Shown: positions 31,618 through 41,237, counted from the first letter of the stretch. The stretch is 47,306 bases of DNA from Alteromonadaceae bacterium Bs31 (GCA_900177435.1 FXAI01000005.1:1-47306), one strand, 5' to 3'. Program-made: numbers and translations. The notes: generated by a model not told the origin, from the letters alone.

Positions 31618-31977
31618 ATGGCCATGCTAGCTCAATTAATGGATGACGTTGTCGTACATAAATTTGAACTCACCGACAGTGGCGTAACCATGGGCCGCCA
31701 CCCTGGTAACGACATTGTTATCGACGACAGCGCGGTAAGCTCAAACCATGCCGCCTTAGTGGTGGAGGAAAACGAGTACTTTCCAGAATATAAAGAGTTT
31801 TACCTCGAAGACAAAGGCAGCACCAACGGGTGCTTCATTAACGATATTCGCACAGAAGGAAAACAGCGTGTTCACCACAACGATGTAATACGGCTGGCCT
31901 GGAATAAATTTAAATTTATTGACGATAAAGAAGCGGATATGGAGAAGACGGTGCACATGTTGAATAAAACACTATAA
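31618..31977 (+). CDS. FHA-domain protein 2
   Basis: A 119-aa FHA protein preceded by a strong CGGAGG. The domain motifs are MGRHPGNDIVI, SSNHAALVV and GSTNGCFIN. The C-terminal tail carries a threonine in an acidic/basic setting (DMEKTVHML), which resembles kinase-site tails of FHA adaptors and could be phosphorylated by the kinase encoded just upstream. This is inference. It is the last gene of the kinase operon. Confidence 0.9.
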   Translation: MAMLAQLMDDVVVHKFELTDSGVTMGRHPGNDIVIDDSAVSSNHAALVVEENEYFPEYKEFYLEDKGSTNGCFINDIRTEGKQRVHHNDVIRLAWNKFKFIDDKEADMEKTVHMLNKTL

Positions 31978-32401
31978 AACGCATATACCAGGCCCTCACA
32001 CTTTGCAAATAAAGCGGGGGGCTATTGCAACAGTTACCCCTCATTAAGCGGTAAGCTCTTATCAGAGGCAAGTTCTTAAGCAGGTTTGCCAGCCTGGTAG
32101 ACAATACTCTCTAGCCTCCAGCAAGAGGCGCTCTCCCAGCCTAAAACGACTTGCAGTGCTTAACGGTTAGAGTCACTCAATACTAAGTAAATCAATAGAA
32201 CCAGGGAAGGCGGGTTATGCGCTTCCTGTTGGCAAGCCCCCTGCAGCAACGAAGCCTAACGATTCATTGCGCTCATTCTAAAGCATAGCTATGTAAGCCA
32301 AATAGCTAATAAATAATTCCTGTTTAACTGCCAGTAGATCTGTGCTTTAATTTGCAAAAATTTTAATAAATGGAATTATTTCTGTTATTGAGGGAAACTG
32401 T
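31978..32401. other. Intergenic region between the kinase operon and the lipoprotein gene
   Basis: About 420 bases with no convincing gene, terminator or repeat. The last 10 bases hold the ribosome binding site AGGGAA of the next gene. Confidence 0.5.
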
Positions 32402-33007
32402 TTGAAAACCCTTTTACACACACTCCACCTGTTATTTCCTGCTCTTTGTACCGGGCTAATATTTTTCACCCTCACTTCTTGCGCTAAGCTCGCACAAAAC
32501 AACGTAGAACACAGCGTAAGCCTGCCAGAGGGGCATCGCATGCACTTCTCTGGCAAAGGTGCTGGCGCAGGCATGATGCTGTCTTCTTCTATGGGCCCCA
32601 TGGGCATCGCTATCGGTGTAGCCATTGATGAAGGTATTGCAAAAGAAATTGGAGAAGCGGCTGGTAAGGCGGAATTTGATATCGCTCAAATCGTTAAAGC
32701 AGCGTTCGACCGCTCAAAAATCAATCAGCCCCTTAATGTAGTTGTGGCCCACTATGGTTTTGTTACTGCACCTTCAGAAGAGGGGGTGGACGATCCCGTG
32801 TTACCAAAGTTGGTGTTAAATGTTATTGGTGAAAATTTGAGCAAAGCCATTGAGCTGGATGTTTATGCTGGAGTGGCTGAGGGGCTGTGTGAAAAACAGG
32901 CTGTAGAGTTGGCGAGCGTTAAAAGTGATGGTGCTTTGGTGCACACTGCTTTTATGGTGGCGGCTGAGTGTAGCGCGGTGCTTGTTCTTGAACAGGCCTA
33001 TAACTAA
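32402..33007 (+). CDS. Putative lipoprotein with glycine-zipper-like segment
   Basis: A 201-aa protein with a TTG start at 32402 supported by AGGGAA 6 bases upstream. Residues 1-27 form a lipoprotein signal with lipobox LTSC, so the mature protein starts at Cys27. A Gly/Ala/Met-rich stretch (about 50-80: GKGAGAGMMLSSSMGPMG) resembles glycine-zipper membrane segments. The rest is predicted soluble and periplasmic. I do not recognise a family. It is about 600 bases upstream of the split haemagglutinin genes, so an accessory role there is possible but unproven. Confidence 0.7.
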   Translation: MKTLLHTLHLLFPALCTGLIFFTLTSCAKLAQNNVEHSVSLPEGHRMHFSGKGAGAGMMLSSSMGPMGIAIGVAIDEGIAKEIGEAAGKAEFDIAQIVKAAFDRSKINQPLNVVVAHYGFVTAPSEEGVDDPVLPKLVLNVIGENLSKAIELDVYAGVAEGLCEKQAVELASVKSDGALVHTAFMVAAECSAVLVLEQAYN

Positions 33008-33062
33008 GGCTTGTGTGGACTCGACTAACGCGAGAAAGAGTAATATTTCGAGAATACTAAAT

Positions 33063-33371
33063 ATGCGTAAGAATCTCTTGTTTTTCCTTTTAGCAGTCTC
33101 GATTGTTGCTAAGGCTGACCCGGCTGTTACCGCATCTGCTGTGCCCGAGAACTTGCATATCTATAGTGAAGCAGGGAATGCCTATGTTGACCATATGAAA
33201 GGGTATTGTGGGTCTTCGCGGTTCGTCCTTTATGCGGATCACCCAAAATTCGATGCAATATTCTCTCTTCTACTCGCCGCTCAGATGTCGCAAAAAGAAG
33301 TTATTCTTCGTTTCGACGAATGTATGAATAGAGAAACACAGGGTAAGCTTGTTGGAGTGTATCTCCCGTAG
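33063..33371 (+). CDS. Small exported protein
   Basis: A 102-aa protein. The first 18-19 residues form a clear Sec signal peptide (MRKNLLFFLLAVSIVAKA). The mature part has two cysteines (YCGSSRF and DECMNRE) that could form a disulfide. ATG at 33063 is preferred over an upstream start (32925) inside the lipoprotein gene. No family is recognised. It follows the lipoprotein gene by 55 bases and may be co-transcribed with it. Confidence 0.6.
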   Translation: MRKNLLFFLLAVSIVAKADPAVTASAVPENLHIYSEAGNAYVDHMKGYCGSSRFVLYADHPKFDAIFSLLLAAQMSQKEVILRFDECMNRETQGKLVGVYLP

Positions 33372-33616
33372 AGCCGCAGTAAATTGCCTTTAATTATAGC
33401 CTGGATTTTACCAGTTTTTATAAACTCGCCCGCTTTGTGCGGTGCAAACAGTCGCCGCTAACTCTGCCCGAGACGCTCAGTTTTTTACGGCAGAGTATGT
33501 ATTCGAGTATAGTTTGGGTTTGCAGCTCAGATAGATAATCTAGTTACTACCGTATTCTTTTTTGCGAGCGAAAATAAATAAATTATTAAAAAGTCCTTCA
33601 TCAATGGGGAAATAGG

Positions 33617-36547
33617 ATGAAATTTAGATTTAAGAGCGTTTTCTGGTTGCTACTTGCGTTGCCTTGTGCACTAACGTTGCCTGGTTGGGCTGGCACTTAC
33701 ACAGAGAATTCAGAGGTAACTTTTTCCCATACCTTCCCTGATGATAATAACCCCCACCGAGTAGATAATAGCTACAACGCCATTTTTTATGTCGTCAACG
33801 AAAGAACAGGTGAGCAGGTCGCCTCGAGAGGCTACAACGGCGATGGCAGTATTAGTTTCACAATTTCGCTCGAACCAGGAGTGTACTCGTACCACAGCAA
33901 AGGTCATTATGTGTATACCTCGCCGGAAACAGGTAGCAGCATTAACTGGCCCGTTAATCGGTCCAATTCCTATTTAACTGTACTGGCGAAACCTGAACCC
34001 CCTTATCAGGTTAGCCCATATCCTTACATTACGTATTGCGATACAGGCTTCGATGTTCAGTGGGCCAAGGACGCCATAAACAGTGACTATGTAGATAAAA
34101 TCCTATATAAGGTTGAAGAGCGCTCTGCACCCATTGGCCAAGCTTTGCAGAATGTTTCATGGTCAAACCTGGCCAGCAATCACGAAGGAAATTCTTTCAA
34201 TTTGCCGGACGGAAAAGCGACCCGCACCCAATACCAGTATCGAGTGAGTACGGCATACGAACTAAATGGTTACCAGGGAAGTTACTCCACTCCTCGTGAA
34301 TCAGAGATCATCGCTAAACCATCGTGTTCAGAAAATACAGTTTATTCTGCTGTTTCGCTTGGCGGTGAATCCTCCGATAAGCTCATTGTTAATGAGGCAA
34401 ACGACGCAGGCATATCTATAAACGATGTTGCAAACTTAACGGTTAAGCGTACCCTCGATATTGTTAATTTTTCAAAAGCGGGAGCTGCTGCTGCAAAAGT
34501 TATCGTGCTGCGTGTAAAGAGTGCAGAGCTTTCAGGGCAAATCCGAGTACTTGGTGAAACCGCCGATATTATTATCCTTAATACCGATTCGAGTAGCTCA
34601 TCTCAATTTACATGTGCCAACTGTAGCTTCGAAAATGCTAGCCGCATAACTTTAGCTCAGGCTAAAGTGGCATCCGGTTTGTACGAGACCACTAACGATA
34701 TTGGCCAGCTTAAAAGCTTTAATACAGCATCAATGCAGATTAGTGGCTTGCTCGCTCCCGGTGCGGCAAGCGTAGATATCATAACGGGTAAATTGCAGCT
34801 GCAAGGGCTTGTATCTACCCACTATCGTGCCTCCTATAGTGGAGGACAGTATACTCCAGACGATAACGGCAATAAGCTTATTGCCTCAGGTGCTGTCAAT
34901 ATCTACCTAGGGGGGCTGGCGGTAAATTATAGGGATTTGGAAATTATTAGCACCTGGCCCCTTAATCTCAGTAATTACAAGACCCTGAATACCAACACAC
35001 TATCAGGAAATATTGAATCACTGGGTGTGAATATTGCCACCACAGAAAATCTTAAATTAAACGCCGTACTAGGTACCGATGCGGATGTAACTGCAACCAC
35101 AACGTATAACGGCAAGCTATTTGTTGTTGACGAAGGTTTAAAAGTGCAGTCCATGGGAAGAGAGGCAACGCTCGAACTGAATTCCGCGCTGTCTACTATG
35201 GGCTATCTAAATATTCATTCTCGCAATGACCTAAATATAAACAACGACCTCTACGGAAATATCGTCTACCTGGTTGCCAAAGGTGAAGTGTTTTTAAAAG
35301 AGAGTGCAACAATTCGAGGCACTGCAGAACTGCAGATTGCCGGCTTTATTGTAGAGAATAATGCTAGTTTGTTTTCACACTCTGTCAGCCTGGAAGGTGA
35401 AGCTAGTGTGCTAAATCGTTTCGGTGGGTACATTGTTGGCAGCAAAGTGGTGCTTAAAAGCGATAACGGTGTGGTACGGAATGGGTCATTAACGCCATAT
35501 CGTACAAGCGCAGATCCAGAAATAATCGGCAATGTTAACTCAGGCGAAGCCTATCAAGGCGGCACCTATTACAAAACAAGCAGCAAGGGCAGCAGCGGGC
35601 AAAAAGTTAACAACCTGAGTGCACAAATAATAGGAACCGTTGTGGAGCTTGCAGGTAACAGTGTAGAAAACATTAATCCCTATTTTCGTGTAAACCAAGG
35701 CAATGAAGATTGGTCTGAAGAAGTTTCATTTGTCCCTCATATTGCAAAGCAGGTAGCAATATACGCTACCGGTCAGCTTAAGGTAGATGCCTCCGGCAAG
35801 TTAACAAACTCCTCTGCAGAAATCGCAACCCTGGACCCTGGGAGTGAACTTTCTCTGAATGTAGGTCAGTTCATAAACGAGCGATATAGAACAGAACTCA
35901 TTGTAGAGCACTACGAAGAGTCGACGTCCCTGGAGTCAAACAACGATACCTACTGGGGGGCGAGCAATGAAGCAGGAAAAATAGAGGGAGCCTTAAAAAT
36001 TGTTCCATTAGTGTACTCTCCGCCAGGATCCCTATACGCTTCAGGAGAAACGAAAATTAAAACGCAACACTCTGTTGTCAACGATTTTTCATTTATGGAG
36101 TTTGTGGGTAACGTAGATATTGAACCCAGTTCCGACAATAAAATATATGTGAGATCTATCGGTCAGCAGGACACAAACTATCGACGAAAAGAAACCTGGG
36201 ACGAATGTGACAAGCTTGAAATACCGGAAGGCCCGGGCGCCATGCCTAGTTGTGTTTCGAATAGATCGTTATCCCGAACCTATACCGTAAATACACGTGC
36301 TGCCCTGTTCATTGCCCACGGTGGCCTGTATGGCCCCTCCGTGGAATTTGATGCGCCCAATGAAGATGCTCTTCGTAACTTTGTTGCTGCGGCAACCAAT
36401 AAAACAACATCTCAGGTAAACGCGATGAGTACTACGGCTTTCTTTGAGTACATCGACAGCGTTATCGATACTATAAAAAACTATATAGACAGCATCTCTC
36501 AGTCGGTACGCGGCGCTTGGGATTCAGTCATTAACTGGTTTTCTTAA
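33617..36547 (+). CDS. CdiA/FHA-like exoprotein, N-terminal half (TPS-like domain and beta-helix repeats)
   Basis: A 976-aa exported protein with a Sec signal peptide (1-25, ending GWAG). Residues about 26-240 look like beta-sandwich or fibronectin-type sequence. Residues about 250-410 align by eye with the TPS secretion domain of filamentous haemagglutinin/CdiA proteins: [20 protein letters not shown] corresponds to the 'ARVILNEV...LNGYLEV' segment, ADIIILNT to 'ADVVIANP', and [17 protein letters not shown] to 'TCNGCGFINTSRATLTTG'. Beta-helix sequence ([28 protein letters not shown]) follows. The C-terminus is an amphipathic helix ending SVINWFS. There is no toxin domain. The next gene starts 23 bases later and carries the missing CdiA-like half. 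A ribosome binding site (GGGGA) precedes the ATG. No TpsB/CdiB transporter gene is in the window. Confidence 0.7.
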
Positions 36548-36570
36548 AGGTGAGTAGGGAGAATACAATT

Positions 36571-39500
36571 ATGAAAATAGTATCCATCAAAAATGCTCAC
36601 TTAATCGCAAACAGTGCTTTGTTGTTAATACTGGTTCTATCCGGTTTCGCCGGGTTGGCAAATGCCCAGCACTATCCTAACGGACAGATAGAAACAGATC
36701 TTTCGTCCAATATTGCTTATGAATTTGTAAACAGTAGCGACTATTTATACGCAAAACCGGACTATATTTCGTCCAGCGCTTTTACACACTCTTCCATAAA
36801 AAGCTATTACAACGCCTTGCTGGGCCTCGGCAAAGATCAGGTACCAGAACCATTATGGGTACCTATTGGCTCGGGGGGTATAACAACCTTTATTCCAGTA
36901 TACAAAGTGCCAAAACGGGTTGGTGACACCTTCGTTCAGCGTTTATTAATTCTGGAGCAAATCAAGCGGGCTATTGGTCGCCGAGTGATAGACCGGACAT
37001 CCATAGGGGATGAAACAGGCCAAATTAATCTGTTCTATGCAAATACCAAACGTTTTGCTGCAGACCACAATCTGGTATTTGGTCAGGCATTTCCAGTAGA
37101 TAAATGGGATCAGAATATATATGGCGACCTTATCTGGCCTGAATTTAGAGATATCCAGGGGCAACAAGTTGTGGTGCCTATTGTACATCTTACCCATAAC
37201 ACTATTGCCATCTACAAGGTAAGTAGTCACGAGCCAGTTATGGATGGGGCTAGCGTTACCCTCGGCAGCATTGATCTGTCACCCTCCGCCGCCATGGAGT
37301 TGCGAGCAAACTACGTCACCATTGGCGAAGCACTGGAATGCGCTGATGCTCCGTACTGTAGCAGCGGCAGTTTGCATGTTCGGGGTAATTTAAATGTTGC
37401 AGAAACCAACCTGGAAATAGTGGTGAACGGGCCACTGGATATTTACGGCGGAACGGTTTCTGCTGATAAAAATCTCAACATTGCCGCCCAGTCGGTACAT
37501 GTCCGTCCGGTGATTAACGTACAGCGCACCAAGTTCGGAGAGAAACAGGTAATTGGTAGTTTAGGCAAGATTACAGGGAATGATATTTCGCTTAAAGCCG
37601 TAGGCGATATCGTATTAGAAGCCGGGGAAATTGAAGGTAAAAACATTTCGCTGGATGCCGAAGGCAATATCCTCATTGACTCTGTTGCCTTGCAAAGCTA
37701 CGAGCGGGTGGTAACACCTAAATGGCAACGAGAATCCTCTGCGCTTACTCACGTGGGTTCCTTGCTTTCGGCAGAAGAAAACATAGAGCTAATGGCTGCT
37801 GGTGCGATAGAAATTAATGCTTCTACGCTCCATGCGGATGAGGGGCATATTAAGTTATTGGCTGGGCTGGGGGTTAGTATTCTGGATGCCGAGGGCGTTA
37901 AGCAGTCTGTCTCTCATGGTGAATTTGGCGATATGACCGTTGACGAATCGACCTATGTGACGATTGCTATGCGGGCGGTTTTGGATGCTGGGCAGGGGAT
38001 TGAGATCGATAGTAAGTTTGGAAATATCAAGTTACGTGCAACGGAATTAAGTTCAGTTGACGGTACTAGTGTGACTGCGAGTAGTGGCGCTGTAGAGATG
38101 TTAATGGCGGTTGAGAATGACCATTATAGTTACACCTCCGTAAAAGAAACTCTCTTCACTATCACGAATATATCAAAAGGCCATGAAATTCAGAATGCTA
38201 AACCCAATACAATTCTTGGTGGGTTTAAAGCAGAAGCAATGTATGGCGTGAAAGTGGAATATGTACCTGATTCAAGTCTTACATTTGAGCAGCAAGTAAA
38301 TGAGATAGCTAGCGCTCCCGGAATGAAGTGGATAGAGGAATTAAGAAATGATTTGTCTGATGACGTAGATTGGAGCCATATCGATTTAACCATAAGGGAG
38401 TGGCACGAAGAAAATACCAGTTTAACGCCGGAATTTGCTGCGTTGGTTTCTGTTGCCGCTGGCGTTGTTTCTGGTGGGACATCTTTTGGGCTCAATGGGG
38501 TTTGGGGGGCGATGGCGACTGCTGGCACTAGCTCCTTACAATCGCAATTCATCATGACCATGGCGAACGGCATAGTTAATGGCGATCTAGACGGCGCTCT
38601 CGAAAAATTGGCAACAATGGATACTTTGCAGGCGGCGGCGACTGCGATGGTTACCGCTGGGGTAATACATGAACTGGACCAATCATTCTTTAAGCCAAAG
38701 CCAGGGGACGTAAAAAAGCTTGCTGAGGCGAGAGGTATTAATAACCTTGTTGAAGGTTCTGGTGAGTACTTAGGGCTCGTTGATGAGTTGTCTGCTTTAT
38801 CTTTTGCCGATCAATTAAACCAAACTGTGGTGCATTCCGTTGCGAAGAGTGGGATAAACACATTTGTTCAGGGGGGCGACCTGGGGGACTTTGGGGATGC
38901 TTTTGCGCAAACGTTGGCGCAAGATGCGGTTAATCAGCTTGGGGAGTATATGGCTAAGGCCATTGGTGATGCGTTTGATGATCCATTAAACCCGGAAGTT
39001 TATGATAAAGCCCTAAAATATATATCACATGCTGGCGCTGGCTGTATTGTTGGTGTTGCGAATGCGAATATTGAAAACGTCAATGCAGAAAGTGCTTGCG
39101 CTGTTTCTGCTGGTGGAGCAGTGGTTGGAGAGTATATTGCCACGGCGATTCGTGATGATGGGGTTATCAACGCTGCTCAAGCTGCTGTTGATGAGTTTAT
39201 GGTCGACAATAAGCAGCAGATAGATTATCTAAAGGAGTTCTATGGAGACGATTTAACGCCGGATCAATTGATGGCTTATTTTTCTCCGTACATCACTGCC
39301 GGTGTTGTATTGGATGTGAATAGTTTGCGTACAAAGGGAGTTGATTTGGCTCGTTTGGGTTCAGCCTTTGCGGCATTCGCTGCTGGTGCGGACGCTAATG
39401 GAATTGACTGGGCTGCTGAGGCAGGAGCTAATTCTGCAGAAAACAACGCTTTTGGGCCGCTGGATCTTTATCTGCAGCATAAATTTAATTTGCTAATGAT

Positions 39501-40689
39501 AAATGCTTTTAATCTAGATCTAAGCTCTAAGGATGGCCCGTTTAAAAAATTGATAAGGAAGACGGGAGAAGCCGGGATGAATTTCGCGGTCGGTGCCGCT
39601 CAAGAGATGGATGAGGCATTTTCAGAGGATCCTATTTTTCCGCCCTCTTTAAAGGGTTTGGATTCTCTGGATGACTTAGACCCTCAAACGAGAGCAGCAA
39701 TTGCAGGAGGTATTTTTGCTGGGTTAATGGACAGTGTTAGTCTCGTTGGCAGTTTGACGGACGCATCGCTTAGATTGTCACAAGATATAGAAAATGGGAA
39801 TTTTGACCTTACCAAGCAGTCTGGCCTTAATGCACTTAATGATGCTGCAAAAGGGATCACTGCAGCTATGAATATAGACATTGAAGTGCTCTTACTAAAT
39901 GCAGTTCACACGATTCAAGATGCTGACTGCAAAGATAGGCAATCTCAAGCGACGGTAGCGAGGCTTACTACAAATCTATTTCTTGCAGTAGCTACTACTG
40001 GGGTTTCCTCGACAATGTTGTCTGCTAGCCGTGCTTCTGCTGGCGTTGAGCGTTCGCTAGCGAGAACAGCTGCACTCGGAGGGGAAGGAAAGTTAGATTT
40101 TAATGGTGTTACTAAAAATCTAGGTTTTGAAGTAAAGCAAGTTCGTATTGGTAACGACGTTGTAAATGATTTCAAGGTTGCCAACGGAGTTAAATCAGCT
40201 AATTCTGATGGCAAAATTGCGAGTGGGGATTTTAGTGTTGTTGTTGGGCGGAAGATTCCAAACGAGTTAGACGCAGTTTCTAAGCTAAGCGATTCGCTTG
40301 CATTTAGGAAGCGGTCGCTTGAATTAGCAACTGACCCGGGTCGAGGGCAGTTACTTATAAGGGAAGGAATTGGAGCTGCTCGGTTTGAACAAGCTACAGG
40401 CCGGACTGTTACAAGAAGTGTTGATCCGGCGACTGATTTTGTTGATCCAAAATTAGGTGCTTTTGATTTGAAGGGTCCCCTTAGAGCAAATGACGGTACG
40501 CCAATTGATATCACACCAGAGAGAATAGAAGGGCTTGGTAACTCTGTAGTATGGGAAGTGAATAATTCGACAGCATCAAAAGCGGTTGTTGTTGATACAC
40601 TAGGACTCACTAAAGAACAGGTGTCAATATTAAAGTCTCAGATATCTAATGGTATAAAAAATAACAAACCGATTATCTTTCTGGAGTAA
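36571..40689 (+). CDS. CdiA-like C-terminal half: FHA-2 repeats, pretoxin and nuclease-like toxin
   Basis: A 1372-aa protein with its own signal peptide (1-32, ending GLANA). The ATG at 36571 follows AGGGAG; GTG at 36550 is less likely. Residues about 110-215 (KRVGDTFVQRLLILEQIKRA, GRRVIDR, VVPIVHL) resemble the conserved central CdiA segment 'KRLGDGFYEQRLVREQ...GRR..D...VLVPQVYL'. Residues 225-520 are FHA-2-like beta-helix repeats (NISLDAEGNILIDS, NIELMAAGAIEINAS). About 612-800 is DUF637-like, then HAGAGCIVG (about 818). AENN at 956-959 is a VENN-type pretoxin motif. The C-terminus carries E1273, D1289, D1299 and K1301 (ARFEQ, DFVD, FDLK), the pattern of a restriction-endonuclease-fold toxin. 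It has no TPS domain. A candidate immunity gene follows 10 bases later. Confidence 0.75.
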   Translation: MKIVSIKNAHLIANSALLLILVLSGFAGLANAQHYPNGQIETDLSSNIAYEFVNSSDYLYAKPDYISSSAFTHSSIKSYYNALLGLGKDQVPEPLWVPIGSGGITTFIPVYKVPKRVGDTFVQRLLILEQIKRAIGRRVIDRTSIGDETGQINLFYANTKRFAADHNLVFGQAFPVDKWDQNIYGDLIWPEFRDIQGQQVVVPIVHLTHNTIAIYKVSSHEPVMDGASVTLGSIDLSPSAAMELRANYVTIGEALECADAPYCSSGSLHVRGNLNVAETNLEIVVNGPLDIYGGTVSADKNLNIAAQSVHVRPVINVQRTKFGEKQVIGSLGKITGNDISLKAVGDIVLEAGEIEGKNISLDAEGNILIDSVALQSYERVVTPKWQRESSALTHVGSLLSAEENIELMAAGAIEINASTLHADEGHIKLLAGLGVSILDAEGVKQSVSHGEFGDMTVDESTYVTIAMRAVLDAGQGIEIDSKFGNIKLRATELSSVDGTSVTASSGAVEMLMAVENDHYSYTSVKETLFTITNISKGHEIQNAKPNTILGGFKAEAMYGVKVEYVPDSSLTFEQQVNEIASAPGMKWIEELRNDLSDDVDWSHIDLTIREWHEENTSLTPEFAALVSVAAGVVSGGTSFGLNGVWGAMATAGTSSLQSQFIMTMANGIVNGDLDGALEKLATMDTLQAAATAMVTAGVIHELDQSFFKPKPGDVKKLAEARGINNLVEGSGEYLGLVDELSALSFADQLNQTVVHSVAKSGINTFVQGGDLGDFGDAFAQTLAQDAVNQLGEYMAKAIGDAFDDPLNPEVYDKALKYISHAGAGCIVGVANANIENVNAESACAVSAGGAVVGEYIATAIRDDGVINAAQAAVDEFMVDNKQQIDYLKEFYGDDLTPDQLMAYFSPYITAGVVLDVNSLRTKGVDLARLGSAFAAFAAGADANGIDWAAEAGANSAENNAFGPLDLYLQHKFNLLMINAFNLDLSSKDGPFKKLIRKTGEAGMNFAVGAAQEMDEAFSEDPIFPPSLKGLDSLDDLDPQTRAAIAGGIFAGLMDSVSLVGSLTDASLRLSQDIENGNFDLTKQSGLNALNDAAKGITAAMNIDIEVLLLNAVHTIQDADCKDRQSQATVARLTTNLFLAVATTGVSSTMLSASRASAGVERSLARTAALGGEGKLDFNGVTKNLGFEVKQVRIGNDVVNDFKVANGVKSANSDGKIASGDFSVVVGRKIPNELDAVSKLSDSLAFRKRSLELATDPGRGQLLIREGIGAARFEQATGRTVTRSVDPATDFVDPKLGAFDLKGPLRANDGTPIDITPERIEGLGNSVVWEVNNSTASKAVVVDTLGLTKEQVSILKSQISNGIKNNKPIIFLE

Positions 40690-40699
40690 GAGGGCTCTT

Positions 40700-41086
40700 A
40701 TGGCTCATTCATATATCGAATATAAAGATAAAAATTGCAGGGTTCATGATTTGGATTTATCTATGGCCTGCTTTCTCATTATGAAAAAAGCGAATGGTAG
40801 TGGAAAATTTGAAAAGTTGTTCGACGAGTGGATGGACTCCATTTCATTTGATGGGCCTGGGTGTGTTGATTTACATCTAACTGATTATTTGATAGATATT
40901 GAAGATGTTCGGGATTTTCAAAACTTATTGGGCTTAGCTGAACAGGATCTTAAAACCTTCTCAGGTTTATACCCTAAGAGTGAGTTAGGGGAGTACTTGG
41001 GGAAGGCGAAGATAAATTTGGTTGAAGATTATAAGGCTGAATTGATTGAAGAAGCTTTGCAGAGATTGAGGTCGATTGTTGATTAG
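40700..41086 (+). CDS. Candidate immunity protein of the CdiA-like toxin (CdiI-type)
   Basis: A 128-aa, acidic (about 25 Asp/Glu against 15 Lys/Arg), cytoplasmic protein without signal peptide. AGAGGG gives a ribosome binding site overlapping the stop of the toxin gene. The position immediately after a variable toxin C-terminus, the small size and the acidity are the standard profile of a cognate immunity protein. The N-terminal pattern HSYIEYKDKNCRVHDLDLSM resembles proteins found next to CdiA genes in Pseudomonas, as I recall them. Neutralisation of the adjacent nuclease domain is inferred from context. Confidence 0.7.
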   Translation: MAHSYIEYKDKNCRVHDLDLSMACFLIMKKANGSGKFEKLFDEWMDSISFDGPGCVDLHLTDYLIDIEDVRDFQNLLGLAEQDLKTFSGLYPKSELGEYLGKAKINLVEDYKAELIEEALQRLRSIVD

Positions 41087-41160
41087 TTCCAAAAAAAATT
41101 TCCAGCCGATATTTGAATAATACGACTAGTCCGGAAATAAGGGATGCATTTGTTAGTCAC

Positions 41161-41222
41161 AAAATATAAGGGACATCCAAGTTATATAATATCAGGGAAG
41201 AAAATATAAGGGACATCCAAGT
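41161..41222. repeat. Two direct copies of a 22-bp GGACATCC-type repeat
   Basis: Positions 41161-41182 and 41201-41222 are identical (AAAATATAAGGGACATCC followed by AAGT), 40 bases apart. The core GGACATCCAAGT recurs at four other places in the accessory region and beside both transposase copies, so it is probably an REP-like element linked to the transposase. Confidence 0.7.
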
Positions 41223-41237
41223 AGTTGATTAGCTAAA

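Noticed and set aside
39945-40610. 221-aa open frame antisense to the toxin region
   Set aside because: Ser/Pro/Ala-rich shadow frame without ribosome binding site; the plus strand has clear domain motifs.
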